Shown here piece after piece: positions 46,375-58,813 of a stretch of DNA of 64,000 nt (positions within the stretch are counted from its first letter, which is position 1; every line of letters begins with the position of its first letter). Position numbers and translations under genes: made by a program. The notes under the pieces are model-generated. The model was given only the letters and a program-made list of their open reading frames with translations. It had not been told where the DNA came from and ran no database searches. This DNA is from Labyrinthula sp. Ha (Eukaryota; Sar; Bigyra; Labyrinthulida; Labyrinthulaceae). Where the stretch lies: positions 372,001-436,000 of the forward strand of contig JAALGZ010000021.1 of assembly GCA_015227615.1 (NCBI GenBank), written 5' to 3'.

Positions 46375-47868
46375 ATGAAATTTCCGTTGGTGATAACTCT
46401 TACAACGTTTTTATCCGTTTACTCAACTACAGAAGAAGATGATTTTTTAAATTACGAAGATTTTGAAGGAATGGATCCTTACGGTGAATTTGATCCTTAT
46501 GGTGGCTATGGTGATCCCTATGGATACGGTGGAGGTGGAGGACCGCCTCCATTTATGGAGATTGAGTCGTTTGAACAACTCTTACAGGAAATTCAAGAGG
46601 AGCCTTTAGTTGTTGGGTATTTTAATCTATTGGATAAAACCAGGCATAATCTGGAAACCCACGATGATGATGATCAACACGAGCTTTCTCCTGATGAGCA
46701 AAAACAAGAAGAAGAACTGATGGAAATGATTGACTCCTTTATAAAGACAGCTGAAAAATTTTCTTCCTATGGATTTAGATTTGCCGTTTCAACGGACAAA
46801 TCATTAATCAAGCGGCACAAAATTGGTGAAAAGTTTCGTGCAAGAGTTTACACGTATTATCCACCGTTGATACAAACAAGAATGGCCCCTTTAAAGTACA
46901 AAGAGAAAAAGAGGTTCCCTGGAGCCAGTGTCAATACTTTTACTCAGGAAGCATTAGAAAATTTTGTTGCAACTCATTATTTCACTAAAGCAGGAATATT
47001 GACTCCAGAAATGGAGTTAGCAGCTATATTTTCAGAGGTTAGACAAGTTCAGATTTACACAAGGACAAATATAGATGAAGATAATCAAAATAGAGATTCT
47101 AACAGACAATGGATGGTATACTTGTCCACTAAAGTTTTCGAAGCTTTAAAAGCTGCTTACAGGGATGATGATATCGACCCGAATCCTGTTGTTTTCTTCT
47201 TGGATAAGGATAAAGAATATCAGAGTTTTGATTTACTTGATTATTATACCCAGGAAGAAATTGAGAAGGCAGATTTCACTGCAACATTTTACCGTGATCC
47301 CGTTAACAAGAAAATGTTTAAGTTGGAAGATAAGTTGACAACAGATAGTTTAACTAGCTTAATGTTTTTTGGATCCAAATACACCGATGGTGCTGTTCGA
47401 GAAGGAATCAAAGTTTTTGAAGAGTTTAAAGATTTGGATGAATTTGACCCTGTTGCGCGCTCGATGGACCTTGATGAGGAACGCGATAACCCTGCTCAAG
47501 ACATAGATGAAAGTAACGTTGTAACTATAGAAATGTCTCAATTAGATAGTTTCTTAGGTCTAAAAAGCAGTGCCTTGATCTTCGTGGAGTTTTACGCGGA
47601 ATGGTGTGGATACTGTCAAAAATTTAAAAGCGAGTATGCAGCTCTTGGAAACACTTTTGCTGCGGACGAAAGCATAATTTTTATTAAAGTCGAAGCCGAT
47701 AAGGAAAGACCTCCTGATGGCTTTATAATTGAGGGTTTCCCGACGCTTTACTACATAGCTCCAAACGAGAAACCACAGATATACGAAGGGGGCATGAGTA
47801 GTGAGTCAATTGCCGCATTCATTACAACCAATCTCCAGAAGTCTGAAGGGACCAAAGATGAGCTTTAA
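46375..47868 (+). CDS. ER thioredoxin-fold protein, PDI/calsequestrin-like, KDEL
   Basis: A 497-residue single-exon luminal protein. A signal peptide (MKFPLVITLTTFLSVYS) is followed by a Gly/Tyr/Pro/Asp-rich segment with repeated DPYG/GGYGDPYG at about 30-60. Next come a calsequestrin-like redox-inactive thioredoxin fold (about 65-180) and further thioredoxin-like folds. The C-terminal thioredoxin domain has the active site EWCGYCQKF (C411, C414) and the cis-Pro strand EGFPTLYYI. The chain ends in KDEL, the ER retrieval signal. One active CxxC domain after several inactive ones, with many acidic residues, suggests disulfide isomerase or thiol-oxidoreductase work, possibly with calcium binding. 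The CGYC dipeptide is less common than CGHC, so redox potential may differ. Confidence 0.93.
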   Translation: MKFPLVITLTTFLSVYSTTEEDDFLNYEDFEGMDPYGEFDPYGGYGDPYGYGGGGGPPPFMEIESFEQLLQEIQEEPLVVGYFNLLDKTRHNLETHDDDDQHELSPDEQKQEEELMEMIDSFIKTAEKFSSYGFRFAVSTDKSLIKRHKIGEKFRARVYTYYPPLIQTRMAPLKYKEKKRFPGASVNTFTQEALENFVATHYFTKAGILTPEMELAAIFSEVRQVQIYTRTNIDEDNQNRDSNRQWMVYLSTKVFEALKAAYRDDDIDPNPVVFFLDKDKEYQSFDLLDYYTQEEIEKADFTATFYRDPVNKKMFKLEDKLTTDSLTSLMFFGSKYTDGAVREGIKVFEEFKDLDEFDPVARSMDLDEERDNPAQDIDESNVVTIEMSQLDSFLGLKSSALIFVEFYAEWCGYCQKFKSEYAALGNTFAADESIIFIKVEADKERPPDGFIIEGFPTLYYIAPNEKPQIYEGGMSSESIAAFITTNLQKSEGTKDEL

Positions 47869-50800
47869 CCTCATACACACTGAATAATGAAGTAAGTGGA
47901 TTGCGCTATATATATTTCATTTAAGTAGTTGGTCTAATTCGTTTCTTTTTTACGCTTGCATGAAACTTATTGTTAACAATGTTAGCACCATCAGTAGGGC
48001 AAGAAGGAGTTCAAAATTTTGATGCCAGTAAATTAAAACCTGAATATTAAAACCTTACTTCATGGTGGGATGCCATAGAGCAACGTAAACTGAGATACGC
48101 CTGATGATAACCCGGGCATGAGTTTTTTAAACATGATGGTGAGCTTTCAAGAGCAATATGTAAATATGTTCCCGGCTGCCACTTATAGCAACAGTTCGTT
48201 CATGATCAAAAAGAAAGTTTATGGTTTTCCTACACCTTTAAAGTGTGTGAGAGATTACTCAAGCACCCTGTTATCACCCAATGCTAAATATACTTAGTAT
48301 TAATGGTTAGTGTAGTAATAATAATAACTAAGAATATTGTTGGCAATTTCTAAAGGTGTAAGTTATCAAATAACCACATCATAAGAACAGCAGGACATCG
48401 TGATTAAATGCTTAGGGTTCTAAGCCCATAATAACTAAACCACAAGAGTCCTAAATTAATCAATAAACATTAAACTAATTAATCGTGAGGGATGTAATAC
48501 CCAGGTAAGAGTATGAAATAAGGTAACAAAGGTGACATAATAAAATACGGTTAAAAAAAGAATTTCAAGTTAAATAGGTCGTTATTCCAAGGCATTAACT
48601 TATGTTTAAGAGCTTCTAAAGGTTAATAAGAGGTTACTCTAGATAAAACTAATCTAGATTCCCATTTATCTCGTAGAGGGATGTTAATAAAGTAGGTAAC
48701 ATAATTTTCATCAGCTAGACAGAAGCCGATTAGAAGTGAACATAATACATGTTCAATGTAAACTCAATAACAGTTTTAGAGCCAAGAAAGTAAAAGTAAA
48801 AGCAAAAGCTTGACGAAGACTGATACGACTGTAGAGATGCTCTCCTTTCTAGCGCAGGCATCATGTGGGTATCCTTTGAAAAGTACTATGCTCATGTTCT
48901 TAGTCACCCTTAGTTTCGTTCCTATAAGAAACAAAGCTGAACTACCTGCAATGAGGGATGAGACTAATAAAAATCAGTGTTAGCGAAGTATCAACAAAAA
49001 AAAACGAAACTGAAAGGCGCAAAAAACCCTGTAAGATATCCAATTACTATGAAAAGAGCTCCCTGATTGAACAATAGCAACACTATGATCGTCTTATTTC
49101 CCAAACGAAGCATCTCTCTTTTCTATTCTAAGGTGACTAAGCTGCAATATTAACCTAGCATTCTTGCATTAAAACTTTGCGGTTATTAATTCGATTATAA
49201 ACTTGAGATTTTGAGGTAAAGATACTTGGATTTAAGAAATCTACATAGAGACATGACACTCTGAAGCAACCCTCGTCCCAACTCGATATATCAATTCTTA
49301 TCTTTTTAGAGAATCTTACAATCATCATAAACCTGAAACAGATTCACCGTTGACCTAATAATCACCTACTGTAGCAACCATAAGATCTAGAAGGCCAACT
49401 CGACCCCATTAACAGTTTGGATTCCAAAACGCGGGAACACACATACAGAAATAGTGCCAATCCTGATTTCATTATCACCGTAACTAATTCTTAAGCTTCA
49501 TCGTACCTATGTACCTTCAACAAGCCAACCCACAACTCTATGGTTGCTGGACATGGCTAGTGTGTGTTTTATCACATTAGTTAACTATCTCAATATCTAT
49601 TCAAGGGTGCAAAAAACAAGGTAATTTGTAGTTGTGTATTACCAAAAACTTCATTCACCTCAAAACACGTTGCAAACCTGCTCCGCTTCAATGTAGCTAT
49701 TAAGGAAATCTCTCGCAAATGCGAATAAGTCACTGCAAAATAACATTATTTTTCTGAATACATCTTGACCAAATAAAGTACCTCGCTTCAAAGCTAAAAT
49801 ATACAGCTATAGCAACTTAATAGCGCTTGTTCTTTGATCTGTCAAACATTTCGATTTAACTATCCAGTTCAATTGAGTTAATGGAAACATTGTAGAAAAA
49901 AATAGCACCTAGAGATAAAATTTCCATGCACTTATTTAATAACATTCCAATAAATATTTAGTCAAAAAGATGATTCTGTTTTAACACAGTTTACTTTGTG
50001 CTAGAAAGAGTTTCTGCTCAACCGTTTATGTGTATAAAAAGAGTCATGAAGAAAGTATCATACCCCTAAAATATACATTACAAGGTACACGATAGTTAGA
50101 ATAGTATATATATGTATACACATGAAATCTAATGTCAAACTTGTGTTTTGAAATACAGATGCAACATGCCTTTAAAATTTTGTTCTATGATCAGTATATC
50201 TTTTTCCAATCATTTATTCAGAAACATGATTTATAGTCTATGGGTTCCAAAGAGTTAAGACTACTACAATATGTTTACCAAGTGTAATGAAAATCAAAGA
50301 AGTAAATTATGGGGTATTTCTTCTCCACCAACTAATATAATTTCGGTATGTACAGATCTGCTAATATTTTATTCGTATATGTTTATGTCTAATGACAATT
50401 TTTTCAGGTATAGTCTAGATGATCTTGAACTTAAGAAACTTGGAGAGAACTCTTGCTCAAATAGACTTAATCTGAGCAGATTCTTCATGGCACCACAAGA
50501 TAGTATATATCCATAAATTACTGAATATGAGTAATACTTTTAGTTGGAGCCTGTTTTCATCTTTTGTGAAGAGGCTAGTTCTGTCTCTGGCATAAACTTA
50601 TTCATTACGTATTATGCAGATTATGTTGCATATGACGTCTAGCTACTCCTATGCTCTCTTGCGTAACTGATTCTAACTGAGAACATCTAGATGGCTATGA
50701 AGTTTTAGAGAGGTTTCTAAATATAGGAGGGTACTTTTTCTTTCCTATGGCCAACCTATGTATCTTGTCAACAAACCATTTATATACGCTAATATGCCAC

Positions 50801-53800
50801 AATGGCTCAGTTTTTAATTTAGCATTTGATCCCGTTAAGCAGTGATTTGCAATTAGGGATATCCAACTAATGATGTCCCTTAGTTTTTATTTGTGAAGGA
50901 ATACACCAGAGTGAATGGTCGCGTAACACTTTTCAATAAAAAATATAACATGATTTGCAAAACCTGGAAAATTTTGCTGATAAGTGACAAAGCTTCTATC
51001 AGACTTTTTATTGACCAAGAACAATTTTCCTAGATTTCCCCTGATAACATTGAAAATGAATGCTAGACACAAAGCATGTCTGATATTGCTCTAGGGGGTA
51101 GCGAATTAGATACTAAAATATAAACTATCATAAAAAATGTGAATTTCAAACCGAGAAATTAGTAATAAAATAAAAATATTCATTAGAATTAGTATAGCAC
51201 ACTCGGAGGTACGTAAGAAAGAATAAAAGTTCGAATATAATTCAGATAATAGTGAGCTCATTTCTCGCGTCAAAATGTGATAGCAGATGAATTTATTAGA
51301 AAGGAAATCCCACATCAGGGACTTGAGTCGGAAAATCTGATTGGTGGGTTTCAATATAATGATTGGGCACCCATAACTGCATGAAAATATTATCCCATAT
51401 AATATATTCCTTACAATTCATAGCTTAAACTTCACTATATAGCGGATAATCATTCAATGTGGGGTATAGCATTGCAAAATACTAGTTTGGTGGATATAAC
51501 TGGGTGTATTTTTGTGTTACCCTGAAAACTTTAGTTATTTTCCCAGTTACATGAACTTATATTTCTCTAAATTCATAGCTGATCTATCTGAAGGAAATAT
51601 TTCACTGTGAAATCGCCATTTTGAATATATTTTGACTGTATTTACTTCTAGTTAAGTCGAAAATTGGTACAGAAATAAGACTCGGATATCTGTTTATTAT
51701 TTCTTGCACCCGAAATTTAACTAAAATTGTTTAAGCTAAATACCTGTATTTCAGAAAGCATGCAACCAGTTGATCTTAAACACTTAGCTTATCCCTGATG
51801 GCTGATGTCGCATCCGAATGGTAATGTTCGTGTAACGGTAATGTTGATATTATTCTCGGTACTATTTACCTATTTGAATCGCTTGTAGCTTCCGACAAAT
51901 GCATCACCGTTTGAAAAATGTATCCGCCGAGATTCGTAGCTTAATGGAAGCTACCTGGATGTATTGCTCTTATTTGTTACAAGCGCATGATATAAACTTT
52001 GGTCAGAGTGCCCTATAAAAGATATCCTAGGAAACCATGTATCCTATGTTTTCCAACTTCGTGCTCGTTAACTATGGCTTGCGCATAATTCTTAGTGTTA
52101 CCATAATATATGTATTTGCTTTCATTCCCATACTGAAATCACTAATACATATACCTATGTTCACCTATCCTTTGTAAATCTTTCTTACGCCTGATTGAGC
52201 ATAGGGACATAGCTGGTTCCATTATTTTTTCTTTTATTATTGCTATTATTTTATATTACAGTTGCAGGTGATCAAATTAATGCACCAAGGTTATGGCCTG
52301 AAAACGAATGAATCTAGTAAAATATTTGTAACATATTTTAATGTCTTGGAAAAAGTCTAAGGTTGAAGCAATGCAGATTCAAAATATTCAATCGCAAGTG
52401 ACATTCTTATAGACTCTTCAAGACATTTTGGGAATCTTTATTTGTTTCTCATCAGACTCTATACTATAGTTTATATACCGCCGTAGTTAATTATTATTGT
52501 AATATAACTTTATTTTAACTATTATTAACCGAGTTTTTGTAGCTATGTTACTACGATACATATTTCTCGCGGGCTGTCACTAGTAAGGTCCCAAATGATT
52601 AAACCATAGAAGCGATATCAACATATATTGGGTACGTTGGGAATTATGCGGTTATCATTTAGCTTGGGTGCATGCTAATACTAAGAGAACAACTGAGTTG
52701 ACGGTAGAAGTATGTGTATTCACATCAACAGATCTTATACTGGGGGTAGATGGCATCATGGGCACAAGCTCTGCACAACTTAGAGCCGTTAGAATTAAGA
52801 TAGTAATTCATTGAAATTTATCATGTGTTTAAAGTGAATAGAATGGGGTAGATTATTGACAGTATATTACTATTATGAGACATCTAATTCGACTCTAGAA
52901 ATAAAAGAGTACTGTCAGATATTGATTGTATTAGGGAGTGTTGACATGATGACAAGTTAATTGATGTATCAATCACTTGAATCTAACACTTCACTCTATA
53001 ATTATCAACATCATAGAAAGGTGTATATTTCTTCAGATTGTGGCATTTTGAATTGGTGTTATGAGATGAAACGGTAGTTAGCTATCCTTTAACCTATCAA
53101 GAGAATATTTCTTGAGCAGGAAAGTAATGCTTTTCCGACAAAATAACATTTATCTCTCCTCGATATCATTATCTAGGAGAAAATTGGGTTGGAGTAGCTT
53201 TTTTTATGCTTTTAATAAATCAAATAACTGCTTCTTTGAGGCGAATACTGTACTCTGCTCAAGGGAAGTCATATTGGGACTTACTTAGCTTCCACTACTG
53301 TTCGAGTTCTTCTACCTACCATATCTAGTCGATATGTTGATTTCACTAAGACATAATTATCTTTCTTACCTAAGTAAATTGTTGCTAAACATCAAATCCC
53401 TCACAGAGCTCGGATCTTGTATCATTCTTCCTCTGAATCACCGTCTAATCCAAAGTCTCTTCAACAAAATTTTCTAAGAAATGAACTGCTATCAGTTGAA
53501 TACAATACTAAATTAATTTCTTGGATAAGATATTTGATTGTATGTACCTTGTTGAGGAGGTCACGAAGTAACAAACATTCAATGCTGATTTGTAAAGCCA
53601 TGGCTTCATCCCCTTGATCTTAAAGTTAGGCTTAAAATGTTTAGTATATACCCAAATAGATTCTTTGAAACTATAGTTTCTAAAAGAAAATGGGCAGTAT
53701 AATTGAGAATAAAGTCACATACACCAATGTTCAAGTAATGACCAAGTACATTGGATTACGCCATAACCTGTACTAATATAAATTATTATTTATGACTACA

Positions 53801-54932
53801 GAAAAACTGGGTTGACCAAAAGAAAGAAAACATTTATTCAATTTAAGGCCACATTTTCTGAGTGAAGATGTATTCAATGGGCTGATTAATACGTTCATTT
53901 CTAATCAAGTTTCTCTAGTTTCTATTGCGACATTTAGTTCCCTCTCGCCAGGACAAAATAAATGGTAACTTCTTTCTATTCTTGTATTGACCCAAATAGA
54001 ATATAGTACCAACTAAATATATTTTTCCTAGAAGATAATCTTAAAAAGAAAACGTCACACTGTTGAGCAAAACCAGAAAAAAAATATTGGTCTTCCCGGT
54101 CTTACCAGCTTATGGCCATTATATCAACAAGAATTTAAACTATTATTTACTTTTATTCTAGTTACCAAGAAAATATTTCTTCTCAATAATAATAGAAAAA
54201 ATCTACTTTTCTATTAAATTTGTACTTCGATTCGGTATATAGAAGTGACTGCTTTATTATCTTATTAAAAACAATTAGTTCTTTAATTCAATATAAAGAT
54301 ATCTTATATTAATTAATTATATATTGCGTCATTTCGATATAATCCTTACATATTTCTAATATAATATTCTTCTTCTATTTTATATTCCTAGCACCCGGGC
54401 GCTTAATATGGCGTATTTAATCTCCTGAATAAATACACATCTTTATATAGTCAGACTGCAATGCCCGGAGTAAGAAAAGTAATATAAAATAAATATTTTC
54501 CCAAGAATATATTTAAATACACTATATATTATATCTGAAAACTATTTGTCACAATTAAACGGGACATAAATATAGAAATTATATTGTATGTTTTATTTTT
54601 TTATTTCTGATGAATTTCCTATTAAATATTGCTGGGAATTATCTGTGTTTATTTAAACTGGATTAACTTCTGAGTTCTTGTCGATATTTTGATGGCGCAA
54701 ATATAAAATATTAAGAAAATAAACGAAAAGAAATTTATTTTCGAAACTATTACAGGGTTGAGAACTGCAATATATTCTATTTAAAGCAGTGAGTAAGAAT
54801 ATAGGAAGTACACGGGGAAATACTTACATAAGTTCCGTACCAATTACATACAAGAAAAAAAAAACAAAACACAATTTAAAAAGAGTAGGTAAAAAACTAA
54901 ACTTAGAAAAGAAAAAATACAAATACAATATA
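47869..54932. other. Gene-free desert
   Basis: About 7 kb with no supported gene on either strand. Short coding-like scraps at 47.98-48.25 kb (plus strand) are interrupted repeatedly and match nothing I recognise. The last 1.3 kb before the Myb gene is extremely AT-rich. A frame open from 54789 into the Myb gene begins with GTG, not ATG. Confidence 0.5.
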
Positions 54933-55595
54933 ATGACTTTTGAACAAGAAATTGATACTTTTTATAAAGAATATTTGAATAACAAAGAAGAAGAGTTATT
55001 TAAAAAAGAAACAAGAAAATGTCAAAAATGGAACTCTACTGAAGATGCGTTGTTGAAAAAGTTTGTAGCGCAGTATGGAATTCCTAATTGGGTGTTAATT
55101 TCACAGAAACTACAAACAAAAACAGCTGCTCAGGCAATGCAGCGTTGGCAACAAGTTTTAAGACCTGGGATTAGAAAAGGATCTTGGACTCCAGAAGAAG
55201 ATTCCAACCTGAAAAAACTCATATTTGAAAAGTTTGGAAGAAATTTTGAGCAAATCAAAAACTGGAAGTTTGTTGAAGGATATATGAATGGAAGAACAGC
55301 TAAACAGTGTCGTGAAAGGTGGATTCTTTCATTAGATCCTAGTATTAATAGAGGTCCTTGGAATAAAGAAGAAGATGAACAGATTGTTCAGTTACAAATG
55401 ATCTATGGAAATAAATGGTCTCTGATCAGAAAAGAGCTGAAAACAAATCGAACCCAAAATGCTGTTAAGTTAAGATATAAAAGACTTGCAGCAAAAGGAA
55501 CAAACGTAAAAATTGAAAAAGAAGAGTTTCAGGTAATTAAGAGACGAAAAATAATAGAAGAAGATTTCCTAGAGATTGCTGAGTTGTTACTTTAG
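54933..55595 (+). CDS. R1R2R3-type Myb DNA-binding protein
   Basis: A 220-residue single-exon nuclear protein made almost entirely of three Myb repeats. R1 begins KWNSTEDALLKKFVAQYGI, R2 KGSWTPEEDSNLKKLIFEKF, and R3 RGPWNKEEDEQIVQLQMIYG. The spaced Trp residues are present in R2 and R3, with recognition helices such as GRTAKQCRERW and NRTQNAVKLRYKR. R2 has an insert (NFEQIKNWKFVEGYMN) between its second and third helices. c-Myb-like three-repeat proteins bind DNA as transcription regulators of cell-cycle or developmental genes. The ATG at 54933 is the first in frame. There is no activation domain beyond the short KR-rich and acidic C-terminus, so it may act with partners. Confidence 0.92.
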   Translation: MTFEQEIDTFYKEYLNNKEEELFKKETRKCQKWNSTEDALLKKFVAQYGIPNWVLISQKLQTKTAAQAMQRWQQVLRPGIRKGSWTPEEDSNLKKLIFEKFGRNFEQIKNWKFVEGYMNGRTAKQCRERWILSLDPSINRGPWNKEEDEQIVQLQMIYGNKWSLIRKELKTNRTQNAVKLRYKRLAAKGTNVKIEKEEFQVIKRRKIIEEDFLEIAELLL

Positions 55596-55835
55596 AGAGA
55601 TTTATGATATTGAAACCTTTATACTGAAAAAAAGGGTGATACGTATATTGTTAGGGAAGGTGTGTTTGTACAAGTAATGAAACATAGAAAAACAGTTTAT
55701 TTTACTTAAAAATATATGATACAAAACTAGTGCATTATAGTGTTTTATATTGGTTTAGTCTTTACTCAATCTTAATTTATAATATTTGAAACCATGATAT
55801 TTTCTTTTCGAAAGTTGTCCGTTTAATGTTAAATA

Positions 55836-56746
55836 ATGAAGAAAAATGAGATTTTGTTGATAGGAAAAGGATCAACTTGTATGTATATATTCAAGCAAAG
55901 ATAATTGAAAAGGGTGTATAAGAAATATGATGTGAAGAGAAGAAAATATATTTGTAGTGTGTCTTTGGTTTTTCTTGTGTAGGTTTGAAGGTGATAAAAA
56001 AAGCCAGTGTCGGAAAAGATAAGAAAAAAGTTATCCAGCTGCTAAGGGAAAAAAATGCTTTGTTGCACTTGGGTAAGATTTCTAAAGGGGAGAATTTCGA
56101 AAAGTATTGGATAACACTTCTTGAATGTAGTTCAAGTGAAAAAGAGCTTGTATTTATTTTTCCTTTCTTCTCAAAGGATACATTGGTTGATGTTATGAAG
56201 GCGGAAAATCTTCACTGGAAAGATCTGTTATCCATGGCAACTCAAATACTCTCTGCTCTTAGTTATTTTCACAGGCACTTGATAATTCATCGCGATATTA
56301 AGGCTAATAATGTGATTGTCAACACCAGCACCTGCAGAATAAAAGTTATTGACTTTGGACGTAGTAAGATATTGGGAGAGGAAAATGAACATTGCACTAC
56401 TTTTCTCTCACCAGGATTTAATTCGCCACCCGAATTGATCAAAGATCCTAGGTTTTATTGTATCAAGAGTGAGTCATGGGCATTAGGTATGCTCATATTG
56501 GAGATGTTTACTGGAAAGCCTGTATTCGGTTACAGACCTGTTACTTACTTAGATTTGGTTTCTTTCTACCAAAACAAACAAATCTACAGATGGAAGACGG
56601 AAGTAAAGCTGACCACCAATTTGTTGCCTTTTCTCCGAATATGTTTCGAAGAACTTCTTCAAATTAACCTTGTTGACAGAAGTTCTGTTGAAACCTTCAG
56701 AAAACTTTGGTTAAAGTGTTTAAGTGTAGATGAAGCAGGAAGCTAA
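55836..56746 (+). CDS. Small serine/threonine protein kinase, three exons
   Basis: Exons 55836-55882, 55913-55953 and 55983-56746 join across introns of 30 and 29 nt to 852 nt (283 residues), the minimal size of a kinase domain. The tiny first two exons supply the glycine loop (IGKGSTCMVYKKYD, residues 9-22) and strand 3 with K32 (YICLKVIKK). Then come the helix-C Glu in LLREKN, the catalytic loop HRDIKANN (H132-D134), DFG at D153 (VIDFGRSK), a PPE variant of the APE motif, and ESWALGMLILEMFTG. The third glycine of the loop is Cys. All catalytic residues are present, so it is probably active. The activation segment lacks an obvious CDK or MAPK signature, so the family is unassigned and the substrate unknown. 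Confidence 0.88.
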
Positions 56747-57384
56747 CAACTCTTTTCCGTGACGGAAGATAAGCACACTTAAAAGCTTAAGTTGACTTGT
56801 ATAGTAAGTTTTTTTAACTTTTTGCAACTATAGCTGTGTTCGAGGTGCAAAAGTTTTCTGAGCTTGATTTATGATTTGTTTGCCCGATGTTAGTGGTCAA
56901 AACTTAAACAATAAACCATTAATAACCAAGCGTCAAAATAGAATAATGAATTGTGGAAAATATTGATTATCTGAGGGGGTTTTCGATATAACCCAGGCTA
57001 TAGTCCTAAATTGATTTTCTCTGTAATTGATTACTTTTCCCATTTCTAATTAAAAAGATGAGTTCTGTTGTGGGAAGCAACCTTTTTTTACTAAGTTTAA
57101 CATTTTTTTTAAGAGGCAGATAATAATTTTGAACTTGTGTAAACCAATTTTCATCAATGGCTACTATAGAGCTAGCGTAATCCATTCTCTGCATTTCATC
57201 AATTGAAATTTAATTTTCCAAATAAGGATATCTCATTTGGGTAGGTAAAATGAATGATATCTAAGACATGACTCTCGTCTATAGCATGTAGAATCCTCCC
57301 TAGAACTCTCCCCAAAGATCAATTTAAGAGATAACTCATTAAATTTTACTAGTTGGGAGTAATCCCATGTATACATTCTTCTAT
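56747..57384. other. Convergent intergenic stretch
   Basis: 640 bp between the kinase stop and the lectin stop; AT-rich, nothing recognised. Confidence 0.4.
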
Positions 57385-58335
57385 CTAGTTCTCGATGTCA
57401 ATGAAACTCCAGTAAATATCATTGCTCCCAGAATTAGTTCCTACATATACATAGCTTTCCCAACTACTTGGCCAACTATGGAGTGTCATTCCATTTGCTA
57501 CACTCTTAATCTCTCCTTGACTAAATGCAGTAACTTCAAATGTCTGATAATCAGAACCAAGTTCACAATCTTCCATCCTCACCCAAGTATTTTGATTTAA
57601 ATGTTCTAGAGCAAAACATGAATTTGGATCTAAAACATTTCTCAGTTGACCAGTTTTTGCATTAAAAACCCATTGTTGAGATGGTTGATGATCACATTCA
57701 AATGCATAAACTCTATTCTGACCAGGATATCTAGCAGTCAAACAACGCCCATCATAATCAGAAACTATTAAATTTGCATCTAGCACCATTTCAGCCGCTG
57801 GAAAAGTCCATTGCTTTGGATTAAACAAATCAAACTCGGATGCTAAAAATACTCTATCATTTGGTGTACCGTAAATTTTAGCCAAGACAGCAGATTGAAC
57901 TTTTTCCGCTGCTCGGATGAAACCATCTGTAGAAGTTGTAATCTCAAATTGGTTTGTAAGTGTTTCATTATCACAATTATCAACCCAAACACTAGCTGCA
58001 TAATAAACCAAACACTTTGTTTGATCTGCTTTATTTATGATTCTTCTTGTTGTTTTTTCAAAAGCCCACTGCTGATCATCTTCCCCGGTACAAACAACAG
58101 AAACTGCATAATCTGTTCCTTCTGGTTGGGGTGTTAGGCATGTTAGATCATCCAAAGATTTGATTTCACTGAACATTAGCTCATTCTTAAGTAAAGCTCT
58201 TTCTGTTGCTTGATTGGAATATTGGTTGGGGATGCTTCCAGTAGGAATTAAATCAGTAAGTTTTGCTTCTTGGCGAAGATTACTCTGGGCAAGTATCAAA
58301 TTAACACCAAAGAAATAAGTTATTACTGCTTTCAT
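57385..58335 (-). CDS. Secreted ricin-B-type (beta-trefoil) lectin
   Basis: A 316-residue single-exon protein with a signal peptide (MKAVITYFFGVNLILAQS), a 35-residue linker and two beta-trefoil lectin units. The first (about 55-175) has DDLTCLTPQ, DDQQWAFEKTTRRI and TKCLVYYA. The second (about 180-316) has YDGRCLTARYPGQNRVYAFE, SQQWVFNAKTGQLRN, NSCFALEHL and YQTFEVTAFSQG. QxW repeats and the paired Cys residues mark the fold, which binds galactose-type sugars on glycoproteins. No catalytic chain is fused to it. Likely secreted or in food vacuoles or at the surface, for recognition or feeding; the target is unknown. A decayed relative lies divergently 478 bp upstream and another at 31.2-32.1 kb. 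Confidence 0.9.
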   Translation of the reverse strand: MKAVITYFFGVNLILAQSNLRQEAKLTDLIPTGSIPNQYSNQATERALLKNELMFSEIKSLDDLTCLTPQPEGTDYAVSVVCTGEDDQQWAFEKTTRRIINKADQTKCLVYYAASVWVDNCDNETLTNQFEITTSTDGFIRAAEKVQSAVLAKIYGTPNDRVFLASEFDLFNPKQWTFPAAEMVLDANLIVSDYDGRCLTARYPGQNRVYAFECDHQPSQQWVFNAKTGQLRNVLDPNSCFALEHLNQNTWVRMEDCELGSDYQTFEVTAFSQGEIKSVANGMTLHSWPSSWESYVYVGTNSGSNDIYWSFIDIEN

Positions 58336-58813
58336 ATTTTTTGTTTTTCTTTTGTTTTAGTTCTAAGCTAATTTAACAATAATTACATAAAGCTTGTTCT
58401 TTCTGAACATGCTTTACGGGAAGTTGGTTTGACTGTAACATTTTCAACACTTATACCCCGAAAAGCATGTAATAAAAAACATTTATCTTATTGTTTACAT
58501 TGTTTAATATGCATTTTAAAGCTCACCTGTAATTTTAAATTTGAATTCAGGTTTATTATCATTCTTGTTTAGTTCATTTTTTACCGTATTTTATCTTGTT
58601 TCAGCAGATTTTAATGTTTTGAAAACGAATGGTATAAAAGATTGGAACACTTTACTAATTCAATTGTGTATAATAGTAAATAAATATGAATACACAAAAA
58701 TAAATATTACAAACTATAAATTCTTGCGGAAAATTTAATATTCATACCTTACACAACCTTATCTGCACAATTTTTTTCTTCTAAAAAATCAAACAAAAAA
58801 TAATATTACATAG
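58336..58813. promoter_or_regulatory. Divergent spacer between lectin gene and lectin pseudogene
   Basis: 478 bp presumed to hold the promoter of the intact lectin and formerly that of the pseudogene. No consensus element recognised. Confidence 0.35.

Noticed and set aside
47980-48260. Plus-strand coding-like scrap (WWDAIEQRKLRYA)
   Set aside because: Faintly recalls a glutathione S-transferase tail but is interrupted repeatedly and too short; not supportable.
54789-54932. N-terminal extension of the Myb protein
   Set aside because: The frame is open but begins with GTG and is Lys-rich low-complexity sequence; the first ATG is at 54933.
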